Below are positions 1 through 5,192 of a stretch of 8,279 nucleotides of DNA, one piece after another; within the stretch, counting starts at the first letter, position 1; every line of letters starts with the position of its first letter. This stretch comes from Acidobacteriota bacterium. Lineage in GTDB: Bacteria; Acidobacteriota; Thermoanaerobaculia; Multivoradales; JAHEKO01. The translations under genes were made by a program, and so were the position numbers. Location of the stretch: the NCBI GenBank assembly GCA_029863825.1, contig JAOTUP010000060.1:1-8279 (forward strand). The letters run 5' to 3'. The notes under the pieces were generated by a model. It saw nothing but the letters and a program-made list of their open reading frames with translations, did no database searches and was not told the DNA's origin.

Positions 1-399
1 GCCAACGAGTACGTGGGCTGGTACGGCGGCGTGCCCGAAGATGCTCCGGATCTCGAATGGGAGACGATCTACGAGAAGCCTCTCGTAGTAAGCGAGTTCG
101 GCGGTGGGGCTTTGGCGGGGTATCACGGTGATGAGGCGACTCGCTGGACGGAGGAATATCAGGCGAACCTCTATCGCAACCAGATCGCGATGCTGCGGAA
201 GATTCCGTTTCTGGCCGGGACGAGTCCCTGGATTCTCGCCGACTTCAGGTCGCCTCGTCGGCTGCTGCCAGGAATTCAGGAATACTGGAACCGGAAAGGA
301 CTCATCTCGGAGACGGGAGTGAAGAAGCAGGCGTTTTTCGTGCTGCAGTCGTTCTATCGCGAGCTCGAAGCTGCAGCGGCTGGATGCGGAAGGGATTGA
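1..399 (+). CDS. Glycoside hydrolase family 2, C-terminal part (beta-glucuronidase-like), partial
   Basis: The frame is open from base 1, so the gene starts outside the window; 132 codons are visible, ending in TGA. This is the last part of a GH2 TIM barrel, which hydrolyses beta-glycosides with retention. Visible landmarks, counted from base 1: the N-E-Y-V-G-W-Y stretch (2-8); K-P-L-V-V-S-E-F-G (26-34), in which E32 (bases 94-96) fits the catalytic nucleophile; G-T-S-P-W-I-L-A-D-F (73-82), the usual end-of-barrel strand; and W-N-R-K-G (96-100), whose N97-x-K99 matches the carboxylate-binding N-x-K motif of beta-glucuronidases. The acid/base glutamate and any signal peptide lie upstream and cannot be judged. 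The family call is firm. The glucuronidase call rests on N-x-K and could be wrong, since other GH2 enzymes share this fold. Confidence 0.9.
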   Translation, partial: ANEYVGWYGGVPEDAPDLEWETIYEKPLVVSEFGGGALAGYHGDEATRWTEEYQANLYRNQIAMLRKIPFLAGTSPWILADFRSPRRLLPGIQEYWNRKGLISETGVKKQAFFVLQSFYRELEAAAAGCGRD

Positions 400-413
400 A
401 CGCAGGTGGTTGC

Positions 414-430
414 GGCATTGCGCCGATGCC
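414..430 (+). terminator. Weak hairpin behind the GH2 gene
   Basis: GGCAT (414-418) can pair with ATGCC (426-430) around a 7-base loop in the 51-base gap between the GH2 stop and the next start. There is no clean T run, only a T-rich stretch before the next ATG. It may reduce read-through but could be chance. Confidence 0.2.
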
Positions 431-450
431 ACCGGGATAGACTTGGTTTC

Positions 451-858
451 ATGTACGGCACATCGAATGCAAAGACCCCTGAGGAGTACATCGCCGAGGT
501 GGAAGAGACGCGCCGTGGCGACATTCAGCAGCTGCACGATCTGGTGCGCCAGGTGGCGCCAGAGCTCGAGCCGACGATGGAGTTCAAGATGCTCGGCTAC
601 GGTCCGTTCCACTACAAATACGCGAGCGGCCGCGCGGGTAAGTGGACGAAGATCGGCATTGCCAACAACAAGCGGTACATTTCCCTCTATTGCTGTGCCG
701 CGGACGAAGACGGCTATGTGGCCGAGCGCTACCGCGAGCGGCTACCGAAAGCCGACATCGGCAAGAGCTGCGTGCGATTCAAACGCCTGTCGGATCTCGA
801 CGAGGATGCGCTCCGAGATCTGATCAGCGAAAGCGCTGCCGCCGGGTGGGGGATGTAG
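451..858 (+). CDS. DUF1801 (YdhG-like) protein
   Basis: A 135-residue protein starting at ATG 451. The frame can be opened 45 bases earlier at GTG 406, but the extra residues are low-complexity and Arg-rich, while the conserved part starts right after 451 with the N-A-K-T-P-E-E-Y-I block. The order of a helical N-terminus, then the E-F-K-M-L-G-Y-G-P-F-H-Y strand region (about residues 45-56), then K-W-T-K-I-G-I-A and Y-I-S-L-Y, and a final R-F-K-R-L-S-D-L-D-E-D-A-L helix is that of DUF1801 proteins. These are small cytosolic alpha/beta proteins that include Bacillus YdhG/Fra, described as a frataxin-like iron chaperone. The molecular role here is unknown. No good Shine-Dalgarno sequence precedes 451. 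It ends convergently with the acyltransferase gene, 29 bases away. The family call is good; an iron role is only a family possibility. Confidence 0.82.
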   Translation: MYGTSNAKTPEEYIAEVEETRRGDIQQLHDLVRQVAPELEPTMEFKMLGYGPFHYKYASGRAGKWTKIGIANNKRYISLYCCAADEDGYVAERYRERLPKADIGKSCVRFKRLSDLDEDALRDLISESAAAGWGM

Positions 859-887
859 TCGGCGACGCAAGCGCCGGCCGGGCCGCG

Positions 888-2231
888 TCACCGTTCGGCG
901 CCTGGAATGTACCGGTCCTGCCAGGCCTGATAGAGGTCTTGGAGCTCCCGTCCAAGGCCCTGTTGCCTCCTGCGCAGGGTCTCCACCAGGCTGGATCGCG
1001 AACGGAGAGTGAAGTAGCGACGGGCATCGCTCCACGCGCCTCTCCACCGTTCGCGGATCCAGAGTCCGGTCACGGCGATGAGCGGCGCGCAGACCAGGGT
1101 CAGGAGGCCGGGCCAGAGACCGAGGGAATACCAGCTGAGCGCCGAGACCAGGACGGTCCAGAGCGGGTACACGGCCATCCCGATGAGGAGCTTGTAGGTC
1201 GATTGCACGTCCTCGAGCGGCGGGGCAAGTCGGGCCAGAAGACCTGTCAGGCGATAGGGCGGCCAGTACAAAACCGCACTCAACGCGGCGATCACCAGAG
1301 CTGCAGGTCCGAGGACATGGAGACGGCGCAGGGTCCACTGAAGAGCAGTTGTCACATCCGTTCGTGATCGCAAAGACTGCGGTGACAGACGCAAGCGCTC
1401 GAGCCGCCGCCGGTGGTTGTCGATCGAGGCGGCGAGCCCGGTCCAGTGCGTGTCAGCCTGACGTCGCAGCGCCGCCAGGATTTCGGTCGTCGTTCGGACC
1501 CGGGCGATGTGCCCGTCGGGTTCGTCTGCGCCACCGGCAACTTCCGCTTGCCAGATCTCCTCGGCGCATCGCACCAGAGGCTCGTCCTCCCACTGCTCGA
1601 GGTTCAATGTCACTCGACGCAGAGCCTTGTCGATTCGATCGGTGAGCTCTCTGACCGCGTCGTGATCGTCGTCGCTGCGGGCCGCGAGATCATCCCAAGC
1701 GATGGGCTCACCGAGGACGACCAGCGCTTGAGAGCGGAAGGCGGTCTTGTTGCGCAGGACGAGTCCAACCGGGACGAGAGGGAAGCTACGGCCTTCACGG
1801 CTGGAGAAACCCAGCGCCATCCGGGCGCTGCCGGTTCTGAGACGGGCGAGCTCGGGCTCGCTGTGGCTGACGCCTTCGGGGAAGATGCCGATGGCGGCTC
1901 CGGTCGAGAGGGCCTCGAAAACAGAGGAAAACGCGTGCACGTTCTGCTGCATGGCGTCGGCATCATCGATTCGCCGATGGACCGGAATCGCGCCGACCGC
2001 CCGCAGTAACCAGCCGATTCGACGAGTCGCAAAGAGCGGCGCCTTGGCGAGAAAGCGAACCGGTCGACCTGCGACGGCGAAGACGAGTACCGCATCGACG
2101 AGAGAATTGGGATGATTGGCAACCAGGAGCACGGGCCCTTGCCGAGGCGGCTGTAAACCGACGCAGTCGAGACGGTAAAAGATGCGTGCTGCCGCGCCGG
2201 CGATGAGCGAGCCTACGGGCAGCAGCCACAT
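888..2231 (-). CDS. PlsC-type glycerophospholipid acyltransferase with C-terminal membrane domain
   Basis: 447 residues, ATG at 2231. The N-terminal half is an LPLAT domain that moves an acyl chain from acyl-CoA or acyl-ACP to a (lyso)glycerophosphate acceptor at the inner membrane. Visible motifs: N39-H40-P-N-S-L-V-D46 (catalytic His/Asp), an arginine-rich P-V-H-R-R (83-87), F-P-E-G (117-120) and V-P-V-G-L (153-157). The His-Asp spacing is H-x5-D rather than the common H-x4-D, as in the yeast Gat1/Gat2-like branch. Residues 200-300 are charged and helical. Then come hydrophobic segments at about 306-323, 346-370 and 372-392, so the protein is probably anchored in the membrane, unlike the usual 240-250-residue PlsC. 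Shine-Dalgarno AGAGG lies 7 bases before the start. It is the second gene of an operon, 19 bases behind the MFS gene. Exact substrate unknown. Confidence 0.9.
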   Translation of the reverse strand: MWLLPVGSLIAGAAARIFYRLDCVGLQPPRQGPVLLVANHPNSLVDAVLVFAVAGRPVRFLAKAPLFATRRIGWLLRAVGAIPVHRRIDDADAMQQNVHAFSSVFEALSTGAAIGIFPEGVSHSEPELARLRTGSARMALGFSSREGRSFPLVPVGLVLRNKTAFRSQALVVLGEPIAWDDLAARSDDDHDAVRELTDRIDKALRRVTLNLEQWEDEPLVRCAEEIWQAEVAGGADEPDGHIARVRTTTEILAALRRQADTHWTGLAASIDNHRRRLERLRLSPQSLRSRTDVTTALQWTLRRLHVLGPAALVIAALSAVLYWPPYRLTGLLARLAPPLEDVQSTYKLLIGMAVYPLWTVLVSALSWYSLGLWPGLLTLVCAPLIAVTGLWIRERWRGAWSDARRYFTLRSRSSLVETLRRRQQGLGRELQDLYQAWQDRYIPGAER

Positions 2232-2234
2232 GGT

Positions 2235-2249
2235 GAGACCTCTCGTCTC
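2235..2249 (-). promoter_or_regulatory. Hairpin presenting the acyltransferase ribosome binding site in its loop
   Basis: In the mRNA, GAGAC (2249-2245) pairs with GUCUC (2239-2235) around the loop GAGAG; the Shine-Dalgarno GAGAGG is the loop plus the first base of the 3' arm. The structure fills most of the 19-base gap between the MFS stop and the acyltransferase ATG. The stem is only 5 bp, so a regulatory role is uncertain. Confidence 0.35.
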
Positions 2250-2250
2250 T

Positions 2251-3531
2251 CTAGCGAGCGGCCGCGGCGATGCCTTCGCGTTCGTCGACGGCGAGGAGCA
2301 GTACGAAGCCGGCGGCGAGCAGGACGAGGACGACCGCCACGCCCGCGCGCTGCGAATCGAACGCCTGGGTCAGCACGCCGAGCAGAAAGGGACCGAGGAA
2401 GGCGGTCGCCTTGCCGGAAAATGCGAAAAAGCCGAAGAACTCGTTTTCCTTGTCCGGCGGCACAAAGCGCCCCATTAGCGACCGGCTGGCCGACTGATTG
2501 GGTCCGACGAAGATGCCGATGAGAATGCCTGCGATCCAGAACCAGAATCGGCTCGGCGCGAGGACTGCCACAAGCGTTGCCGTCATGAGGCCGACGAGGG
2601 TGATCAGCAGGGTCTTCTTGCCGCCGAGGTAGTCATCCAGAAAGCCGAGTGCGAAGGCGCCGAGTCCGGAGGTCACGTTGAGAACGATTCCGAACTTGAG
2701 GATGTCTTCCATGCTGAAGCCGAAGGTTCCGGCGGCGTAGATGCCCCCAAAGGCGAAGACGGTGATGAGACCGTCGTTGTAGAGCAGGCGAGCGAGGAGA
2801 AACCGGAGAATCTGGCGGTACTGACCGATCTCTCGGAAGGTGGTCGACAACTGCCGCAGCGTTTCACTCAGAACGCGCCCGGGCGGTGACACTTGCGATC
2901 GATCCTCTTTCACCCAGAGGAAGATCGGCACACTGAAAACCGCGAACCAGGCGGCGACCAGCAGGTTGGTTGCGCGAAGATGCTCGCCGTTGATCTTGGA
3001 GACTCCGAACCAGGGGACCTCCGGCTGGACGAACAGGACGAGAGCCAGGACGAGGGCGAGCAGGCCGCCGCCGTATCCCAGCGCCCAGCCATAGCCCGAG
3101 ATGCGGCCGATCCGCGCAGGCGGCGCGATGTCGGGGAGGAAGGCGTTATAGAAGACGAGCCCCATCTCGAAGCTGACATTGGCCAGCACGAACCAGAAGA
3201 GCGCCAGACCGACTTCGCTCGGCAGTGGAGTATACAGCGCCACTGTGCCGACAATGCAGGTGATGGTCGAGAGCAACAGGAACCTCTTGCGGAAACCACC
3301 GCGGTCGGCGAGGGCGCCGAGAACGGGAGACAAGAGCGCCACGGCGATTGCCGTGGCCGTCACTCCGCGCGACCAAAGGGTGGTGCCGCGAATCGGGTCC
3401 GGGGCGATGACTTCAGTGAAGAAGGTGGCGTAGAGGAACGTCACCACGAGTGTGGTGAACGGGGAGTTGGCGAAGTCGAAGCAGGCCCAGGACCAGACGG
3501 CGCGACGGCTGTAATGGTGTTCGACCATCAC
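2251..3531 (-). CDS. MFS transporter, UMF1/Atg22-like family
   Basis: 426 residues with about twelve hydrophobic segments. Family signatures: W15-A-C-F-D-F-A-N-S-P-F (15-25) at the first membrane helix, the loop motif G-A-L-A-D-R-G-G-F-R-K-R (72-83), Y-N-A-F-L-P-D-I (128-135), G-P-N-Q-S-A-S-R-S-L (343-352) and E-N-E-F-F-G-F-F (360-367) followed by the G-K-A-T-A-F-L-G-P helix. This is the bacterial UMF1 family, related to fungal Atg22 vacuolar efflux proteins; bacterial substrates are mostly unknown. The frame opens with GTG 3531 immediately followed by ATG 3528. ATG 3528 is equally likely to be the true start, and only a weak GGGA lies upstream. It is the promoter-proximal gene of a pair with the acyltransferase (stop TAG, then 19 bases), which suggests a lipid-related substrate, but this is inference. 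Confidence 0.9.
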   Translation of the reverse strand: MMVEHHYSRRAVWSWACFDFANSPFTTLVVTFLYATFFTEVIAPDPIRGTTLWSRGVTATAIAVALLSPVLGALADRGGFRKRFLLLSTITCIVGTVALYTPLPSEVGLALFWFVLANVSFEMGLVFYNAFLPDIAPPARIGRISGYGWALGYGGGLLALVLALVLFVQPEVPWFGVSKINGEHLRATNLLVAAWFAVFSVPIFLWVKEDRSQVSPPGRVLSETLRQLSTTFREIGQYRQILRFLLARLLYNDGLITVFAFGGIYAAGTFGFSMEDILKFGIVLNVTSGLGAFALGFLDDYLGGKKTLLITLVGLMTATLVAVLAPSRFWFWIAGILIGIFVGPNQSASRSLMGRFVPPDKENEFFGFFAFSGKATAFLGPFLLGVLTQAFDSQRAGVAVVLVLLAAGFVLLLAVDEREGIAAAAR

Positions 3532-3569
3532 GACATCCCGTCAGTGACAGCGGAAGTTGCAGCGCACCA

Positions 3570-3584
3570 GTTCACTATGTTCAC
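3570..3584. repeat. Tandem 6-base direct repeat GTTCAC upstream of the MFS gene
   Basis: GTTCAC at 3570-3575 and again at 3579-3584 (period 9), 39 to 53 bases before the GTG start of the MFS gene. On the coding strand it reads GTGAAC-ATA-GTGAAC. It is placed where a regulator of the operon could bind, but it is short and could be chance. Confidence 0.3.
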
Positions 3585-3650
3585 CTCGGAAGCTGCCCCG
3601 GTCGAGCGAGGCCCGCCTCCGCCACAGAGGTCCTCCAGGCTCTCTGATCA

Positions 3651-3669
3651 TCAGCGATCCGCTCGCTGA
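3651..3669. terminator. 7-bp hairpin between response regulator and MFS operon
   Basis: TCAGCGA (3651-3657) pairs perfectly with TCGCTGA (3663-3669) around a 5-base loop. It lies about 195 bases beyond the last in-frame stop of the response regulator and has no T run on either strand, so it is at best a weak or factor-dependent terminator, or a structure in the MFS leader. Confidence 0.25.
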
Positions 3670-3863
3670 CTCTACGACATTCCGGGCGACTGAAGGAGCT
3701 GCAGTTGCAGTACCTGTCGGAGTGCTCCGGTGCGATCCGGCTGGCGGATGTTGTGCGCAGCAGGCGCCCGCACGAACCGTCAGGGTCGTCGTGCGAGGGC
3801 ATTCGGACCAAGTGAATGGGTGGCGTCGGGGGCAGCGTCAGATCTGCGGCTCGTGGCGTGGAG

Positions 3864-3911
3864 TCAGGGCACGATCCCGCATTTCTCGCACCGGAGTCGG
3901 GCTTCGAATTA
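3864..3911 (-). pseudogene. Severed C-terminal tail of the response regulator (second half of a zinc ribbon)
   Basis: Reading on in frame past the TAA at 3911-3909 gives F-E-A-R-L-R-C-E-K-C-G-I-V-P and then TGA (3866-3864). The C-x-x-C-G here (codons 189-193 of the extended frame) complements the C158-x-x-C161-G of the annotated protein; together they form a standard four-cysteine zinc ribbon with a 27-residue spacer. Frame and codon style continue unchanged. The plain reading is that the stop is a point mutation or assembly error in a protein of about 196 residues. Read-through is possible but less likely, because TAA followed by T is an efficient stop. Confidence 0.7.
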
Positions 3912-4454
3912 GGCGAGCGGCCGCTCTTCGTCGGTGCCCGAGGGGGAAAGATCGACCAGCAACGAGCCGCCGCACTCACGACAGGCCAGGCGGTCGAGAC
4001 CGAGCGACTCGGCGAGCGTGTGGGCGTCCAACGAGACCGGGTCGATACCCAGACGAAAGTGCGTGTCGGACCGATGGCTGCGCTTCTCGGCAAGGACGCT
4101 GCGAATCGTTGCCACCACGTCGTCGGCTTTGGACGTGGCTTTGACCAGGTACTTATCCGCCCCCAGCGCCACGACCTGCTCGACCAGGCTTTCCTGCTCC
4201 TTGGCTGAGAAGACGATAACGGGGATGTCACTGAAGGCGCTGTTCGCCTTGATTCTCTTCAGTACTTCGAGACCGTCTATCGTCGGAAGTCCCAGATCGA
4301 GGAGGATGAGATCGACGTGATTGTTGGCGAGTATCTCGAGCCCCTCTTCCCCGGTGCCTGCGATGAGCGCTTTGTAGGAACCAAGGAGCAGCTTGTGGTG
4401 GTAGAGCTTCTGGACCAGTCGCGAGTCGTCGATCAGCAGGATGGTTCCGTGCAT
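3909..4454 (-). CDS. Response regulator: REC domain with a truncated zinc-ribbon tail
   Basis: 181 residues from ATG 4454; the frame runs further upstream, but without coding character, and the REC fold starts exactly at M-H-G-T-I-L-L-I-D-D-S. Receiver landmarks: acidic pair D9-D10, phospho-acceptor D53 in L-L-D-L-G-L-P, S83 and K105. It would be phosphorylated by a sensor kinase; none is present in the window. Residues 106-135 are a linker. Residues 136-181 (G-I-D-P-V-S-L-D-A-H-T-L-A-E-S-L-G-L) lead into C158-R-E-C161-G-G and then a TAA. The C-terminus is not a known DNA-binding or enzymatic output domain; with the next 14 in-frame codons it would complete a zinc ribbon (see the separate entry). 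It is the only gene in the window ending in TAA. Ribosome binding site weak (GAGAAAG). The REC call is firm; the output role is unknown. Confidence 0.9.
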   Translation of the reverse strand: MHGTILLIDDSRLVQKLYHHKLLLGSYKALIAGTGEEGLEILANNHVDLILLDLGLPTIDGLEVLKRIKANSAFSDIPVIVFSAKEQESLVEQVVALGADKYLVKATSKADDVVATIRSVLAEKRSHRSDTHFRLGIDPVSLDAHTLAESLGLDRLACRECGGSLLVDLSPSGTDEERPLA

Positions 4455-4514
4455 GGCGCGGTCTTTCTCGCGGCCGCAGTGCCCGAGGAGCGGCCGTCGG
4501 GAGAAGTGTAAGGG

Positions 4515-4533
4515 CAGCGCGAGAATCGCGCTG
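4515..4533. promoter_or_regulatory. Perfect 8-bp inverted repeat upstream of the response regulator
   Basis: CAGCGCGA (4515-4522) and TCGCGCTG (4526-4533) are exact reverse complements around a 3-base loop, 61-79 bases before the response-regulator ATG. Just downstream on the minus strand is TACACT (4510-4505), a 4/6 match to a -10 box, which would place the dyad in the -35/-10 spacer. It could be an operator or a leader hairpin. No T run follows on either strand, so it is not an intrinsic terminator. Confidence 0.4.
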
Positions 4534-4668
4534 TGAGATCTGGACAACAGATTCGGCTGACCGGCGGGGATTGCGCACGAGCTGCCACGCAGCGAGCGGA
4601 AGATCCGGCCAAGTGCCTTCCGAGGGGTGTGCCCGGAGACACTACTCAACCGTCTTCGACGAGAGCGA

Positions 4669-4694
4669 GACGGCCTGAGGGGCGTCGGTTTTTT
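4669..4694 (+). terminator. Terminator-like hairpin and T run on the plus strand
   Basis: GACG (4669-4672) pairs with CGTC (4683-4686) and an inner CC with GG, with one G-G mismatch and a TGAG loop; TTTTTT follows at 4689-4694. It has the form of an intrinsic terminator read on the plus strand, yet no plus-strand gene lies to its left. The T6 is also one arm of a T6...A6 inverted repeat (4684-4717). On the minus strand the A6 gives a U6 about 22 bases after the stop of the 89-residue gene, but there is no good stem in front of it. Confidence 0.35.
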
Positions 4695-4734
4695 AGCCGA
4701 GTCGCGAAAAAAGTGACTGAGCTCGCGCAGGAAA

Positions 4735-5004
4735 TCAGGACACGCCGAAATCCTCGGGCGGTAGCCCGAGAAGATCGCACAGCGACCTGATGGCGTCGGG
4801 ATCGAGGTGCTCATTGCGAGTCAGGCCGGCGAGGCGGAGGGCGGAAACGTCGACTCCACGCCCGAATTCGTGCTCGATCTGCCGCACAAACTCGGTCAGA
4901 GTGGGACCATTCCAGCCGATGAGGGGTATGGCACGATGCGGCCCATCGCTTGACCGCGGCTGAAAGCGCTCGAAAAGCGACCGCTGGTGGATCTGTTCTC
5001 TCAT
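4735..5004 (-). CDS. Hypothetical protein, 89 residues
   Basis: I do not recognise this family. ATG 5004 is chosen over the in-frame ATG 5016 because GGAGG stands 5 bases before 5004, a strong ribosome binding site. The protein is soluble with no signal peptide or membrane segment. The N-terminal 25 residues are basic and polar; a conserved-looking core follows: I-P-L-I-G-W-N-G-P-T-L-T-E-F-V-R-Q-I-E-H-E-F-G (26-48), V-D-V-S-A-L (51-56), then D-P-D-A-I-R-S-L-C-D-L-L-G-L (68-81). The helix pattern loosely recalls the second half of an acyl carrier protein, but the attachment serine (D-S-L) is absent. Codon use looks coding. It lies 280 bases upstream of the response regulator on the same strand and may be co-transcribed with it, although T-rich sequence lies between them. 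Confidence 0.75.
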   Translation of the reverse strand: MREQIHQRSLFERFQPRSSDGPHRAIPLIGWNGPTLTEFVRQIEHEFGRGVDVSALRLAGLTRNEHLDPDAIRSLCDLLGLPPEDFGVS

Positions 5005-5040
5005 GGCATCCTCCATGACCTAATTCGTCGGAATTCGGCC

Positions 5041-5067
5041 GCGGGATCTTGCACTGGGCCATCCCGC
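5041..5067. other. 7-bp hairpin in the leader of the 89-residue gene
   Basis: GCGGGAT (5041-5047) pairs perfectly with ATCCCGC (5061-5067) around a 13-base loop, 37-63 bases before the ATG at 5004. It could be a 5' leader structure or part of a small RNA in the 188-base gap. No known riboswitch class is recognisable. Confidence 0.3.
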
Positions 5068-5161
5068 AACCCGGGTGCCATCGAAAGTTATTGCAAGAAT
5101 GAGTCCGGAAGTTCCCGGTTTTCAGCTCCTGCTGCCGAGTCTCAGCTTAATGGGTCGCGAT

Positions 5162-5183
5162 GCGGCTGAGCCGCCCGGTTTTT
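5162..5183 (+). terminator. Terminator-like hairpin with T5 on the plus strand, behind the thioesterase gene
   Basis: GCGGC (5162-5166) pairs with GCCGC (5170-5174) around TGA, followed by CCGG and TTTTT (5179-5183). The T run is on the plus strand, whereas the adjacent thioesterase gene is read on the minus strand, so it does not have the ideal form to end that mRNA. No plus-strand gene precedes it. Confidence 0.35.
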
Positions 5184-5192
5184 CCAAGGCGG

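Larger units (their letters stand above)
3532..3863. other. Non-coding stretch upstream of the MFS operon
   Basis: 332 bases between the MFS start and the second stop of the response-regulator frame. I find no credible gene: open frames on either strand are Arg/Ser/Pro-rich and have no ribosome binding site. It should hold the minus-strand promoter of the MFS-acyltransferase operon, but no good -35/-10 pair is visible. It contains a tandem GTTCAC-TAT-GTTCAC (3570-3584), a 7-bp hairpin TCAGCGA/TCGCTGA (3651-3669, loop of 5) and a 5-bp hairpin ATCCG/CGGAT (3735-3749). Confidence 0.6.

Noticed and set aside
742..1338. 198-codon minus-strand frame inside the acyltransferase and DUF1801 genes
   Set aside because: Pro/Arg-rich alternative frame of the acyltransferase; no motif and no start signal.
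2893..3669. 258-codon plus-strand frame rich in Glu, Gln and Arg
   Set aside because: Antisense shadow of the MFS gene; the minus-strand product has clear UMF1 motifs.
3909..3911. Recoded stop inserting a special amino acid at the internal TAA
   Set aside because: Selenocysteine uses TGA and pyrrolysine TAG; TAA followed by T is an efficient stop. Mutation, assembly error or low-level read-through are better options.
3557..4144. 195-codon open frame on the plus strand
   Set aside because: It overlaps the response regulator, is Arg-rich with no domain or ribosome binding site, and is typical of chance open frames in GC-rich DNA.
4455..4814. 120-residue N-terminal extension of the response-regulator frame
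   Set aside because: The extension is Arg/Ser/Pro-rich and not like any domain, while the receiver fold begins exactly at ATG 4454. It is upstream non-coding DNA that happens to be open.
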